A stretch of 64,000 nt of DNA from Candidatus Methylomirabilota bacterium (GTDB lineage Bacteria > Methylomirabilota > Methylomirabilia > Rokubacteriales > CSP1-6): NCBI GenBank assembly GCA_035709005.1, contig DASTFB010000104.1, forward strand, positions 1 to 64,000, written 5' to 3'. The notes beneath the pieces are model-generated. The model saw nothing but the letters and a program-made list of their open reading frames with translations. It did not search any database and was not told the origin of the DNA. Shown in pieces: positions 1-9,592 of the stretch (position 1 is its first letter; every line of letters starts with the position of its first letter). The position numbers and the translations under genes are program-made.

Positions 1-1
1 C

Positions 2-595
2 GCCCTCGCGTTCGTGGAAGTGCTCGCGCGAGAAATCCAACGGGGGCTGTCGGTTCGAGGCGTGCCCACCTCGGAGGGGACGGCGCGACGCGCGCGCGAG
101 CTGGGGATCCCGCTCGTCGAACTCGGCGAGGCCGAGCTGGACGTCACGATGGACGGCGCCGACGAGGTGGACCCCGACCTCAACCTGCTGAAAGGAGCCG
201 GCGGCGCGCTCGCGCGCGAGCGGATCGTCGCCGCCGCCTCACGCCGTCAGATCATTCTGGTCGGCGCGGACAAGCTGGTGCCCGCTCTTGGCACGAGGGC
301 CCGGTTGCCGGTCGAGGTCATCCCGTTCGCCGCCGCGCCGTCCCGCCGGCGCCTCCGGGAGCTGGGCTACAAGCCCGAGCTCCGGCGCCGTGGCGCGGCG
401 CCGTTCGTCACCGACAATGGCAACGTCATCCTCGACTGCGAGACCGGGCCGCTGACCGACCCGGCGGCGGTGGAGCGAGCCATCCGTGCCATTCCCGGTG
501 TCGTCGATACGGGTCTCTTCCTCGGCACTGCCGAGACCGTCCTCGTTGCGGATGGCGACACCGTGCGGGTGCTGTCGCGAAAAGGCAAATCGTGA
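2..595 (+). CDS. rpiA: Ribose-5-phosphate isomerase A, 3' part (5' end outside window)
   Basis: It interconverts ribose 5-phosphate and ribulose 5-phosphate in the cytoplasmic pentose phosphate pathway. The reading frame is already open at base 2 with residues ALAFVEVL, so the GTG at 14 is an internal codon and the N-terminal part lies upstream of the window. Conserved RpiA blocks are visible: TMDGADEVDP (substrate and catalytic loop), LLKGAGGAL with the conserved Lys, and DNGNVILDC near the C-terminus. The next gene is convergent on the other strand and its stop lies only 17 bp away. I am sure of the family, and only the missing start limits the entry. Confidence 0.95.
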   Translation, partial: ALAFVEVLAREIQRGLSVRGVPTSEGTARRARELGIPLVELGEAELDVTMDGADEVDPDLNLLKGAGGALARERIVAAASRRQIILVGADKLVPALGTRARLPVEVIPFAAAPSRRRLRELGYKPELRRRGAAPFVTDNGNVILDCETGPLTDPAAVERAIRAIPGVVDTGLFLGTAETVLVADGDTVRVLSRKGKS

Positions 596-611
596 TCGCC
601 CAGCGCCCGTG

Positions 612-2582
612 CTACGGCACTGAGGATTCCGGCGGATGGACGATGCGCGGCGTGACCAGGATCAGCAGCTCCCGGCGTGAGGTCCGCTCCTCCCTGGTCC
701 GGAACAGCCGGCCCAAGATCGGCACGTCCTTGAGGAGTGGAACCCCGCGCTCCGCGACGTCTCTCAGCTCCCGCACCAGACCGCCCAGCACGAGGGTCTG
801 AGTATCGCGGAGCACGACCGAGCTCTCGAGCTCCCGCTTGATGATCTGGCGCGAGCCGGTGGACGGCTCCCGCTCACCGAGCTCGTTGACTTCCTGGCGG
901 ACGTCTAGCGCGATCGCCCCGTCTTGGCCGATCCTCGGCTGCACGCTGAGCACGACGCCGGCATCCCGGTACTCCACGACCTGAGTGACGATACCCAACA
1001 GCGCGTCGGCGGGCAGCCCCGGGGACGGCGAGGCCGTGACGACCGGGATCGAGTCCGAGACCTTCAGCACGGCCCGCTTGCCTTCGGCGGCCAGGATCTG
1101 GGGTCTCGCGGTCACCCGGGCGACCTTCGTGACCGCCAACGTGCGGAGCAGGATGAGCGCCGCATCGGTCTCGGCGACCAGGCCGGTCAGCCCCTCGCTC
1201 GCCAGGGCGAGGGGCGGGAGCCCCAGAGCCGCCTCGACCGGCGGCACGGGACCGGTGAGGGCAACCGCCGTGAGCGAGCCGATCACGGCCGCCCAGTCGA
1301 TGCCCAGCCGCTGCTCGTCGATCAGATCGACTTCGGCCGCGATCACCTCGATCTGCACCTGCCGCGGTCGCCGATCGAGCTGCCGCAGCGTCGCCTCGAT
1401 GGCGGTGCGGACGTTGGGCGAGGTCACGACGAAGAGTGTGTTGGTCGCAGCGTCGGGCACGAACCGCGCGTGCGGGTCGACCTCCACGTACGACGCCCGG
1501 AGTGTGGCGGCGAGCTCGACCGCGTCGGCGTGCTCGGCCCGGTAGACCAGGAGCCGCCGTCTCGGGCCGAGGTCGGCATCGAGTTGCGCGACGAGCCGGC
1601 GGATGGCCTCCAGCTCGTCCGGTCGCGCGTGCACGATCAGCGCATTCGCCCGTCGTTCCCCGACGATCAGGGGAGGGCCATCAGCCCGGCCCTCGGGACC
1701 GCGGGGCGCGGGCGGCGCCGCCGGGAGACCGGCAGCCGCGCCAACCCCCTTGGCGAAGATTCGATTGAGCGTCGCAGCGAGGCTCGGGGCATCGGCGAAG
1801 CGAAGGGGAAACACCTCGAGCCCCTCGAGCGCGCGCTCGACGTCGAGGATGCGGACGACCGCGAGCAGGCGAGCCACGTTCGAGGCCGCGTCCGTCAGGA
1901 GCAGACTGTTGGTCTCGCTGTGCGTGCCGATGTGACCTCGCGTCGACATCAGTGGCCTGAGCTGGGAGGCCAGGTCGGTCGCCGCCGTGAACCGGAGAGG
2001 GACGATGTGCGTCACGACCTCGTCCCCGCGGATGCCCGGTCGGGGCGTCGGGCCACGACCGGTCGTAACGGCGCGCTCCCGGGCCCCCTCGCCGCGGATG
2101 ATCTTGTGGATCGGCCCCGCCCGGACAGCGGTGAACCCGTGGGTCTCCAGCGCCGCGAGCAGGAGACTGACGACCTGGTCCTCGGGGATCGGAACCTGCG
2201 TGACCACCGTCACCCGGCCGCTCACGTCCGGCGCCAGGACGTAGTTGATGCCGGCGGCCTCGGCGATGGCCCGCACGACGGACTCGATGGGTGTGTCGAG
2301 GAAGCGGAGCGTCACGCGGCGCCCCGGTGCCGAGGGGCGGGCCTCGGCACCGGGCGCCGGCCGCAGCGGATCCCCCGAGGCCGATTGCGCCAGGGTCACC
2401 CGTGGGCTGATCCAGGCCGGCAGGAGAAGCCCAAGGAGCAGGACGAAGATGATCGCGGCCCCCGACCTCCCTTCTCCGTTGTGGGAGCTTCGCCACCAGC
2501 CTGGTCGAGCCCCTCTGATGACCGACCGGCGCCGGTGTCCCCGGTGAACTGATCTGTTGAACTCATCATAGACGAGGATCAC
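612..2582 (-). CDS. GspD/PilQ-type secretin
   Basis: Secretins form the outer-membrane ring of type II secretion or type IV pilus machines. After a hydrophobic segment (about residues 42-65, IIFVLLLGLLLPAW then a LAQ signal-peptidase-like site) come an STN/N0-like domain (RFLDTPIESVVRAIAEAAG), repeated N1/N2-like modules (HIVPLRFTAATDLASQLRPL and VFPLRFADAPSLAATL), and a C-terminal secretin core ending in LLKDVPILGRLFR and LVTPRIV, the usual secretin signature. At 656 aa it has normal GspD length. The only in-frame conventional start before the signal peptide is a GTG at 2582 with a weak Shine-Dalgarno sequence, so the first 40 residues are doubtful. No other secretion genes lie beside it here. 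It could serve type II secretion or pilus assembly. Confidence 0.87.
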   Translation of the reverse strand: MILVYDEFNRSVHRGHRRRSVIRGARPGWWRSSHNGEGRSGAAIIFVLLLGLLLPAWISPRVTLAQSASGDPLRPAPGAEARPSAPGRRVTLRFLDTPIESVVRAIAEAAGINYVLAPDVSGRVTVVTQVPIPEDQVVSLLLAALETHGFTAVRAGPIHKIIRGEGARERAVTTGRGPTPRPGIRGDEVVTHIVPLRFTAATDLASQLRPLMSTRGHIGTHSETNSLLLTDAASNVARLLAVVRILDVERALEGLEVFPLRFADAPSLAATLNRIFAKGVGAAAGLPAAPPAPRGPEGRADGPPLIVGERRANALIVHARPDELEAIRRLVAQLDADLGPRRRLLVYRAEHADAVELAATLRASYVEVDPHARFVPDAATNTLFVVTSPNVRTAIEATLRQLDRRPRQVQIEVIAAEVDLIDEQRLGIDWAAVIGSLTAVALTGPVPPVEAALGLPPLALASEGLTGLVAETDAALILLRTLAVTKVARVTARPQILAAEGKRAVLKVSDSIPVVTASPSPGLPADALLGIVTQVVEYRDAGVVLSVQPRIGQDGAIALDVRQEVNELGEREPSTGSRQIIKRELESSVVLRDTQTLVLGGLVRELRDVAERGVPLLKDVPILGRLFRTREERTSRRELLILVTPRIVHPPESSVP

Positions 2583-2654
2583 GTCCGGCCCTAGGGATCG
2601 TCTGCCGGGGCTAGCCGCCGCGGGCGAACTCCGGGTAGAGCGTCAGGCCGCGCT

Positions 2655-4268
2655 CTAGCCTTGGACGGGACCCTGGCCGCGCTCCCGGATCAGCTCCTCG
2701 AAGAACTCACGAAGCGCCGGGACGTTCGTGAACAGGGCATCGAAGGCCTCCCGGTCCAACGTCAGCACGTCGAGCGGGGTGGCGCTGTGCACGGTGGCAT
2801 TTCGGGGAGCATGGCTGATGAGGGCCATTTCGCCGAACCACTGGCCGGGGCCGAGCCTGGCCAGGATCTCCGGCTTTCCCCCGGGGCTCTCGCGGGTCAC
2901 CTCTACTTCGCCCTTCGCGATGGCATAGACCAGGTCGCCGATGTCCCCTTGCCTGAAGACGACCTGCCCCGGCTCGAAGTGCTGCCGGCTGATCGTGGCG
3001 GGGCGGTCCGTCTTCATCTGCACGATGTCGGGCGAGAGCAGGAGGTCGACAAACCACCCCATCGCCACCCGCACCTTCCTGTCGGTCCCGGGCAGCTTCA
3101 GGAGGTAAGCGAGGCGAGCCAGGAGCCACGCCGAGAATCCGGAGAGCTTGACCCCACGGATGTTGGCCACGGCGTTGCGCCCGCCGAGGCTGCACATCGC
3201 GCCCAGGGTGACAAAGGCGAAGCGACGCTTCTGACCTCCCCCGATTGCCGCGGCGATGTTGTCGGCCACACACTTGCCCTGTCGCAACGCGTGCTGGGCC
3301 GTCGGGGGATAGGGCCTGCCGGTGGCTGGATCGAGGATCGTCGCGTTGTCGCCGACCGCCCAGACACCCGGATAGCCTCGAACCTCGAGGAACTCGTCGA
3401 CGACGATTCGCCCCCTCTCGTTGGTGCAGGGAAGCGTCGCCACCAGGGGGTTCGGCGCGGCCGGCACGGTGCTGACCAGCGTCCTGGTCGGGAGGTGCTC
3501 ACCCGTGTCGAGCACGGCGCTGTCCACCGTGGCTCCCGCCAGCCCCACCTTGAGACGGATCTCGACGCCGCGCCGCGTGAGGATCTTGAGGGCGAAGTCG
3601 GCGAGATCCTGGGGCAGCTCCGGGAGGATGCGGGCCCCGAGCTCCAGGATGATCACCCGGATCTCGTCGGGCCGCAGATTTCGATAACTCCTGGCGGCCT
3701 TTCGGACGAGCTCGTTGAGCTCGGCCGCCACCTCCACGCCGGAGTATCCGGCGCCGCCCACCACGAAGGTGAGCAGCCGACGCCGCACCGCCGGGTCATC
3801 CTCGACCGCGGCCTCCTCCAGGGCGTGGAGGACGTGATTGCGCAGCACGAGGGCGTCGCCCAGGTACTTGAACGGCAGGGCGTGCTCCTGAAGACCGGGC
3901 ATCCCGGCCAGACGCGTGATGTTGCCGAGCGCCAGGACCAGGTGGTCGTATTCGAGCACCGCGGCCTTGTGGTCCACGCCTGGCGAGATGACCACCCGGC
4001 GCGAGCGCAGGTCAATCTCCTCGACCTCGCGGGTATAGAGCTTGACCCGGGGGCAGAGCCGGCGGATCGGGATGATGGGATCGAGCACGCCGATCGTGCC
4101 CGAGATCACCTCGGGCAGCATCGGCTGGTACACGAGGTAGTTGTTGCGGTTGACGAGGGTGATCTCGACCTTCGCGTCGCGCGCCAGGAGTTTCTCGAGG
4201 GTCATCGCCGTGTATACGCCCCCGAAACCCCCGCCGAGAATGAGGATGCGGATCGGGTTCCCCGCCAT
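2655..4268 (-). CDS. Type II NADH dehydrogenase fused to a cyclic-nucleotide-binding domain
   Basis: It is a single-subunit NADH:quinone oxidoreductase on the inner face of the membrane. The FAD dinucleotide-binding motif ILGGGFGGVYTA is at residues 9-20, the NAD motif VVGGAGYSGVEVAAEL is near residue 170, and WAVGDNA, the second FAD contact, is near residue 305. An amphipathic NDH-2 segment near residues 370-410 (WLLARLAYLLKL) is followed by an added domain of about 120 residues. In it, FRQGDIGDLVYAIAKGEVEV and GEMALISHAPRNATV match the cAMP/cGMP-binding fold, including the phosphate-binding Arg. Plain NDH-2 enzymes are about 400-450 aa, so 537 aa fits the fusion. The domain suggests that nucleotide binding controls the enzyme, which is inference. 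It is a single gene, with the secretin gene downstream on the same strand. Confidence 0.9.
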   Translation of the reverse strand: MAGNPIRILILGGGFGGVYTAMTLEKLLARDAKVEITLVNRNNYLVYQPMLPEVISGTIGVLDPIIPIRRLCPRVKLYTREVEEIDLRSRRVVISPGVDHKAAVLEYDHLVLALGNITRLAGMPGLQEHALPFKYLGDALVLRNHVLHALEEAAVEDDPAVRRRLLTFVVGGAGYSGVEVAAELNELVRKAARSYRNLRPDEIRVIILELGARILPELPQDLADFALKILTRRGVEIRLKVGLAGATVDSAVLDTGEHLPTRTLVSTVPAAPNPLVATLPCTNERGRIVVDEFLEVRGYPGVWAVGDNATILDPATGRPYPPTAQHALRQGKCVADNIAAAIGGGQKRRFAFVTLGAMCSLGGRNAVANIRGVKLSGFSAWLLARLAYLLKLPGTDRKVRVAMGWFVDLLLSPDIVQMKTDRPATISRQHFEPGQVVFRQGDIGDLVYAIAKGEVEVTRESPGGKPEILARLGPGQWFGEMALISHAPRNATVHSATPLDVLTLDREAFDALFTNVPALREFFEELIRERGQGPVQG

Positions 4269-4336
4269 TGATCGTTCTCCGCGGTCCAGAGCGATGCTGC
4301 GCGCGTAATCTAGGCGCCCCGCCCGGGGCTGTCAAT

Positions 4337-4745
4337 CGGAAATCCGGCACCTGCTGGTGCTACATGAAAATGTCATGGGGTAACTGCTCTGTGAAAGTGT
4401 CGGCCTGCCATGGAGACCTTCACGATGAGCAGGAAGGAGCGGGTCCGGCCGGGTGTTATCAAGGCTACTGTGGCTGCCACGTCGAACTCCGCGACAACCT
4501 CCCAGGCGACTTCGTCCTCAAGCCACGCCGCGCGCCGAGCGGGGACCGGCGCCCCCGGCCTCCCCGCCCGGCCCCATCCGCCGCTCGCCCCCTCTCGACG
4601 CCCCCCACGCTGCGGACCCATACCGGCCGGCAGCCGCTGCCGACTCACCCCTGGATGCGGGCCTGGGACCCGATCATGCGCGCCAAGCACCGCCGCGAGC
4701 TTCGTCGGCGGGCCGCCAGCGACAGCGGAAATCCGGCACCTGCTG
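4337..4745 (+). mobile_element. Probable transposase relic between 20-bp direct repeats
   Basis: This fills most of the 507-bp gap between the NDH-2 and TpsB genes. The same 20 bases, cggaaatccggcacctgctg, occur at 4337-4356 and 4726-4745 in the same orientation. Inside, an ATG at 4410 opens METFTMSRKERVRPGVI, which resembles the N-terminal helix-turn-helix start of ISNCY/IS1202-like transposases. Similarity stops after about 20 residues. A short stretch near 4640-4700 (PTHPWMRAWD) recalls the C-termini of the same group. I read it as an element that lost its middle, or a short non-autonomous derivative. The family assignment comes from memory of the motif and is not certain. Confidence 0.42.
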
Positions 4746-4775
4746 AGGAACAAGTGGTCAGAGTCTTGGGGCGTG

Positions 4776-6539
4776 CTAGAACGCGGCGACGGTCAGCTGC
4801 AGATGGACGCCGTGATCCTGGAGCTCGGAGCCCTGCCTGTCGCGTTCGAGAAGCCGATAGCCCCAGTAGACCTCGAACTGGGGTCTCAGCCGAAACGGTC
4901 CCGGGCCGGGCGTCGTGACCGCCCACCGCAGCCCCATACCGATGCTGGCCAACCGGATGTCGTCGTCGCCGTTGGCCGACTTCACATTCGTGGCGTCGGC
5001 GAAGTCGACGAACGGGGCGATCTCGATGTAATCGGCCCAGCGGCGCTGGCTGATCAGTGGCACCCGCGACTCGAGTGACGCGATCACCGTGCTGTCTCGC
5101 AAGGCCGTAACCTCTCGGTACCCGCGTACGCTGTAGCGGCCTCCCACGGCGGCCTGCTCGAGCGCCAACAGAGCATCGTCGGCCCGCTGAATGTCGGCGC
5201 GGAAGATGAGCTGGCTATCCCAGAACGGCAGTCGCTGCACCCACTGAAACTGCCCCAACCACGCGAAGTAACGCCCGTCGGGGCCCTGCGAGCTGTTGTG
5301 AATCGTGGCACCGAGCGCGTCCACGCCCAAGGAGAACCGGGACCGCGCGGCCAGGACGAACTTCCGGGTGCGGTAGAGCCAGTCCGCGCTGATCCGCAGC
5401 GCCGTGACGATCATCTCGCCGTCCTCGGCGCCTGGAAAGAGCGAAAAACGTTCCCCCAGGACGAAGGTGGTGTTGGAGAGTCGCTCGCCCGTCAGCTCGA
5501 GGCCGAATTCTTGCCGGATCGTTCGATACACCGGATGCCTGAGCGTGAAACCGAAGATCTCGGATTCGCTCGTGATATCCAGGTCCTGGAAGGTCTCCGT
5601 CACGATCACGAAGTCGTTCTTTCGATACTGAAATCCGAACGTCGTATCACGGGCCGTCAGCGGAATCGAATATCGGAAATCGAGTTGGGGATTGACGCCT
5701 TCCGTCCGCCCGTACCCCAGGCTCAGAACATCGCCGTGGCCGGTGAGGTTCTGGTGCTGGAGGGTGATCGAACCGCCTATCTCTCCCACCGCCGGGTTGT
5801 GATAATTGTTGACATCGAGCAGTAGCCGGTAGGGCCGGACTTCCTCGACCCGCAGCGCCAGCACGCTCTCCCCCAGGCGCAACCCCGGTTTCAGCTCCGA
5901 GTCGATGCGTTTGATCCGGGGATCCTGCTGGAGAAGCTGCAGCTGATGCCGAAGCTCGTTCACGTTCAGGGGCGTTCGGGCTCCGGGCTCGACGCGACGG
6001 CGGAGATGCGACTCGCGAAACCAACGGTTGTCCGTCACTTCGATCCGACTCAGCTCGCCCTCGATGATCTGTATGGTCACCACGCCGTCGCTGACGGTCT
6101 GGTCCGGAAGGATGGCCCCCGAATTCACGTAGCCCCGATCGACGTAGAGTCGGGTGAGCGCGAGCCGCGCCTCTTCGAAATCCTCGACCGCCAGCTCTCG
6201 ACCTTCGTATGGCGCCACGACCTTCGACAGATCCTCGGCGGTGAAGACCGTGCTGCCGACGACGCGGATCTCTCGGACGAACAGGCGGTCGCGAGACAAC
6301 TCCTCTGGTTGCGATGGCGCGGGGGGCAGCGGCGGCAACGGCGGCGTTAGTGGAGGCTCCGGCCAAGCCGGGTCGCTCGGCAGGGGCTCCTGGATCAGCG
6401 TCGGCGGGCTACCGGAGCGCTGGGTGGGATCGAGCCCCGGAGGGGCCTGAGCGTGGGCCACCGACCCGACAAGGGCCACGGCGAGCGTGACCAGAGCCAC
6501 TGCACCGCTCGCCGCGCCGCCACAGCCTACTTCGAGCAC
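4776..6539 (-). CDS. TpsB transporter of a two-partner secretion system (ShlB/FhaC/HecB family)
   Basis: TpsB is the outer-membrane Omp85-type pore that exports its TpsA partner. An N-terminal signal peptide (hydrophobic residues 12-30, cut near AHA) is followed by a proline-rich linker and two POTRA domains (FVREIRVVGSTVFTAEDL and VTIQIIEGELSRIEV). A C-terminal 16-strand-type barrel follows, with the family repeat VGGRYSVRGYRE. The protein ends in a phenylalanine, as outer-membrane barrels usually do. At 587 aa it has typical size. Its start overlaps the end of tpsA by 13 bp, so the two genes form one operon with the substrate first. I am confident of the family. The exported cargo is most likely the neighbouring TpsA. 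Confidence 0.92.
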   Translation of the reverse strand: MLEVGCGGAASGAVALVTLAVALVGSVAHAQAPPGLDPTQRSGSPPTLIQEPLPSDPAWPEPPLTPPLPPLPPAPSQPEELSRDRLFVREIRVVGSTVFTAEDLSKVVAPYEGRELAVEDFEEARLALTRLYVDRGYVNSGAILPDQTVSDGVVTIQIIEGELSRIEVTDNRWFRESHLRRRVEPGARTPLNVNELRHQLQLLQQDPRIKRIDSELKPGLRLGESVLALRVEEVRPYRLLLDVNNYHNPAVGEIGGSITLQHQNLTGHGDVLSLGYGRTEGVNPQLDFRYSIPLTARDTTFGFQYRKNDFVIVTETFQDLDITSESEIFGFTLRHPVYRTIRQEFGLELTGERLSNTTFVLGERFSLFPGAEDGEMIVTALRISADWLYRTRKFVLAARSRFSLGVDALGATIHNSSQGPDGRYFAWLGQFQWVQRLPFWDSQLIFRADIQRADDALLALEQAAVGGRYSVRGYREVTALRDSTVIASLESRVPLISQRRWADYIEIAPFVDFADATNVKSANGDDDIRLASIGMGLRWAVTTPGPGPFRLRPQFEVYWGYRLLERDRQGSELQDHGVHLQLTVAAF

Positions 6540-9500
6540 CCCAGGCGTGGCGTCTGGCGAACACGGCTGGGCGCCGGCTGGCTGTCCTCCTCGGCGACGG
6601 GACCAGAGACGAGGCCCGGGTCGAGCGGACTCGGCAAGAGCCCGCCGGGCTCGGCGGGTATTCCGTCCCGCCCGCCGAGCACGAAGGTGCTGAACCGGCG
6701 TTCGCTCGCCCGCACCGCGCAGTGCTCGGCGAGGAGGGCCGTACCGGTGCCGAACTCCTTGGGCAACGGGGCCACCTGGGTCTCCGCCGGGCTCACTGCC
6801 GTCTGGATCGTGACCGTTCCGGGGAAGCCCAGCGCCGAAGACGCGCTGATGACGCTTTCCGAGGTGAGGAACACGTCGGCCACGATCAGCACGTTTCCGC
6901 CCGGCCCGCCGAACGCGTCGGCCCGAACCTCGCTGCCATTGAGCACGACGGCTTGAGGATCGATCGTGATGTTCCCGCCGCGGCCCTGCCCGGTACCCAC
7001 ACTGGTCGTGACCTGGCTGTCGAGCAAGTGCACGAGTGAGCTGACCTGAAACGTGATGCTGCCGCCGTCGGAGCTGAGGGCTTCGGTGGTCACCCGGCTC
7101 CCGCGGCTGGCAAACTGGTCACCGACGACCAGGATATTCCCGGCCGTGCCCGTCGCGGCACTCCTCGCCGTGATCGCGGCGTCGCCGGAGAGATCAACGC
7201 GTGCGGCGTCGATCTCGATGTCTCCTCCGGCGCCGCTCCCCCGGGTGGCGGTCGAAATTGTGCCACCGTCGGTGAGTGTCAGTTTCGGCGTCGAGATGCT
7301 GATGCGGCCGGCGCTGCCGGTCACCGGCCCGAAGACATCGACCGTATCGCTGAACAGACCGGACTGGACCCCGCCAGCGTCCGACCCGGAGATCGTGACC
7401 GACTCGCTCGCTGTGATCGTCAGCCTCCCGCTCGAACCGGCGCCGGCGGTCCGGCTGATGATGCGCGAGCCCCCAGCCACGGTCAGCTGTCCGACGTTCA
7501 GCTCGATGTCACCCGCCTGCCCGCTCTCGACTGTGATGCCCGAAATCCCGCCGCCATCCGTGACTACCAGAGTCGGTGCCGACACCGTCACGTGACCGGC
7601 AGCGCCGCTGCCGCTCGCCTCACTCGCGATCGCGCTCCCGATACCTTCGGTTGTTTCGCCAGAGATCGTCACGGACTCCGAGGCTCTCACCGTGACGGTC
7701 CCACCGGGCCCGGCGCCAAGCGTGTTGCTGGCAATTCGACCGCCACCGAGCAGCGTGAGCCTCCCGACTTCCAGCTCGATCGTCCCTGCCCGACCGCTAC
7801 CGAGCGTGGAAGTGCCGATTTCCGCGCCATCATTCACCGTCACGACTGGCGCGGAAATGTTGATCTGGCCCGCGTCGCCGGTACCGTCCAGCCGTGTCTC
7901 GCTGAGAATGGCGCTCGCGAACGGGCCGCGTCCCGAGACCGTCACGGACTCGGTCGCGCTCACGGTCACGGCGCCGCCTGAGCCGGCGCCGAAGGACTGG
8001 CTCTCGATGCGCGCGCCACTGTCCGCCGTGAGGCGCCCCACCTGGATCTCGATGTCGCCCGCCCGCCCGTCACCGAGGCTCGTCGCCGAGATGAGACCGT
8101 CGGCAGCGATGCTCAGGACCGGGGTCCTCACCGTGATCGTGCCGGCGTCCCCCGTGTCGCCCGCCCCGCTGAAGAGGCCGGCGAAGAGGCCGGCGGGACT
8201 GCGCCCCGAGATCGCAACGGCCTCCGTTGCGTTCACCGTGAGGCTCCCGCCCTGTCCGGCTCCGAAGGTGGTGGTCTCGAGCCGACCTCCGTCCAGTGTA
8301 AGATGGCCGACCTGCACCTCGATCTCGCCGGCGCGGCCCGTTCCAGCAGCCGCCGTCGCGATCTGACCACCCGCGGTCAGATTCACGGTCGGAGCCGAGA
8401 CAGTGATCCGTCCCGCGTCCCCACGTTCAACCGCGAAGCTCGAGATCTGACTCTGAAGGCCGTCGCTCCGGCTCCCCGAGATTGCGACGGACTCGCTCGC
8501 CGTCACCCTGATGTCGCCCGCCGACCCGGGTTGTTCCCCCGTGTTGCTGCTGATCGATGTCCCCCCGGTGACCGTGAGCCGTGCCGCTTGTAACTCGATG
8601 TCGGCCGCACGACCGGTGAACGCACCTAGACCCGTTGCGATCTGGGAGCTGTTCGAGGCGGTGACGTCGTCTCTGACCCGGATGTCGATGCCGGGTGATG
8701 GACCATTGGCGCTGCCGAACGCAGCGACGAAGCCGGAGTCGACGACGAGCCTTCCGCCGCGGATGACGACGGTGCCGGTGGAAGCTCCGCTGGCGTCGAG
8801 AAAGGCGCGGTCAGACAGCTCGATCGCGCCGAGCCTTGCGAACGAGTCGAGCGCAACCTCGGCGCCTGGACTTGCGATATCCAGAGGGACGTTCCCGGCC
8901 GAGCCGACACTCACGACGTTGAGTCGGCCGCCGGAGGCCTGCACAAAGGCCACGTTCTGCCCGTCTGCACGCGGGCGACCCTCGATCTTGACGTCGCCGC
9001 CGACGACGGACAGCGTCTGGCCTTCGCTCACCCGCAGTTCGCTGCCGGAGATCGTGATGGACGCCGGGTTCGGCCCAAGGAATCCAAACGCCGCGGGCGG
9101 TGCCGTGGTCAAGACGCTCGCGGCGTTGGGGTTGGCGACGAAGGCGCCGCCGTCCGCGAGCCGGAGCACATCCGCGGTGCTGACGTGAAACGCCCCGCTC
9201 ACGTCGAGCGACGCGTTCGGCCCGAACAGGACACCGCTCGGGTTGAGCAAAAAGAGGTTGGCGCCGCTGATCTCGGACCGCAACTGGCCGTCGATCGTGG
9301 AGCGCTCGCCACCCGTCACGCGGGCCAGGATATTGGCGATCGTGGAGGGGCCCGAAAATGCCGCAGTCTCGCCGGTGCCGACGTTGAAGCGCCCGAAGCT
9401 GTGGAACAGGTTGGGGCCCCGGATTTGGCCCAGGTCGGGCGTGATCTGGTAATTCGGCCCCGTCAGGGGGCCCACGGGGCCCAGGCTGCCGTCGAGGGTG

Positions 9501-9592
9501 ATCTGCGCGAGGCTCGGAGCGGGCCACAGCGCCACGCACCCAAGGAGGACCGCCACCAGACAGCGAAGCCTCCGAGCCACCAGAGCAGGCAT
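6527..9592 (-). CDS. TpsA exoprotein with filamentous haemagglutinin N-terminal domain
   Basis: A large secreted or surface adhesin-like protein, the partner of the adjacent TpsB. From the ATG at 9592 there is a signal peptide (residues 1-29, ending LAQ). The TPS secretion domain then carries the hallmark NLFLLNPSGVLFG and SGAFHVSTADVL motifs near residues 105-140. The rest is a long beta-helix made of about six repeats of roughly 91 residues built around GRAGDIEL, ASESVTISG and GDAGxIxVSAP. A TTG 39 bp upstream would add 13 residues of non-signal sequence, so I chose the ATG. The product is 1021 aa, short for an FHA adhesin but common in cyanobacterial-type TPS loci. Its function beyond secretion is unknown. 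Confidence 0.9.
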   Translation of the reverse strand: MPALVARRLRCLVAVLLGCVALWPAPSLAQITLDGSLGPVGPLTGPNYQITPDLGQIRGPNLFHSFGRFNVGTGETAAFSGPSTIANILARVTGGERSTIDGQLRSEISGANLFLLNPSGVLFGPNASLDVSGAFHVSTADVLRLADGGAFVANPNAASVLTTAPPAAFGFLGPNPASITISGSELRVSEGQTLSVVGGDVKIEGRPRADGQNVAFVQASGGRLNVVSVGSAGNVPLDIASPGAEVALDSFARLGAIELSDRAFLDASGASTGTVVIRGGRLVVDSGFVAAFGSANGPSPGIDIRVRDDVTASNSSQIATGLGAFTGRAADIELQAARLTVTGGTSISSNTGEQPGSAGDIRVTASESVAISGSRSDGLQSQISSFAVERGDAGRITVSAPTVNLTAGGQIATAAAGTGRAGEIEVQVGHLTLDGGRLETTTFGAGQGGSLTVNATEAVAISGRSPAGLFAGLFSGAGDTGDAGTITVRTPVLSIAADGLISATSLGDGRAGDIEIQVGRLTADSGARIESQSFGAGSGGAVTVSATESVTVSGRGPFASAILSETRLDGTGDAGQINISAPVVTVNDGAEIGTSTLGSGRAGTIELEVGRLTLLGGGRIASNTLGAGPGGTVTVRASESVTISGETTEGIGSAIASEASGSGAAGHVTVSAPTLVVTDGGGISGITVESGQAGDIELNVGQLTVAGGSRIISRTAGAGSSGRLTITASESVTISGSDAGGVQSGLFSDTVDVFGPVTGSAGRISISTPKLTLTDGGTISTATRGSGAGGDIEIDAARVDLSGDAAITARSAATGTAGNILVVGDQFASRGSRVTTEALSSDGGSITFQVSSLVHLLDSQVTTSVGTGQGRGGNITIDPQAVVLNGSEVRADAFGGPGGNVLIVADVFLTSESVISASSALGFPGTVTIQTAVSPAETQVAPLPKEFGTGTALLAEHCAVRASERRFSTFVLGGRDGIPAEPGGLLPSPLDPGLVSGPVAEEDSQPAPSRVRQTPRLGCSK
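7215..8640 (-). repeat. About six coding repeats of roughly 273-288 bp in tpsA
   Basis: The codons for the recurring motif GxAGxIEx fall near 8610, 8320, 8050, 7770, 7499 and 7215, which gives a period of about 91-96 residues. Each unit has the order GRAGDIEL-xVGxLTxxGG-RIxSxTxGAGxGG-ASESVTISG-GDAGxIxVSAP. The units differ enough to be old duplications kept by selection for a beta-helix. They remain a likely site for unequal recombination. Confidence 0.75.

Noticed and set aside
924-2552. Long plus-strand open frame opposite the secretin gene
   Set aside because: It lacks protein-like composition or motifs and mirrors the secretin codons on the other strand; open because of high GC.
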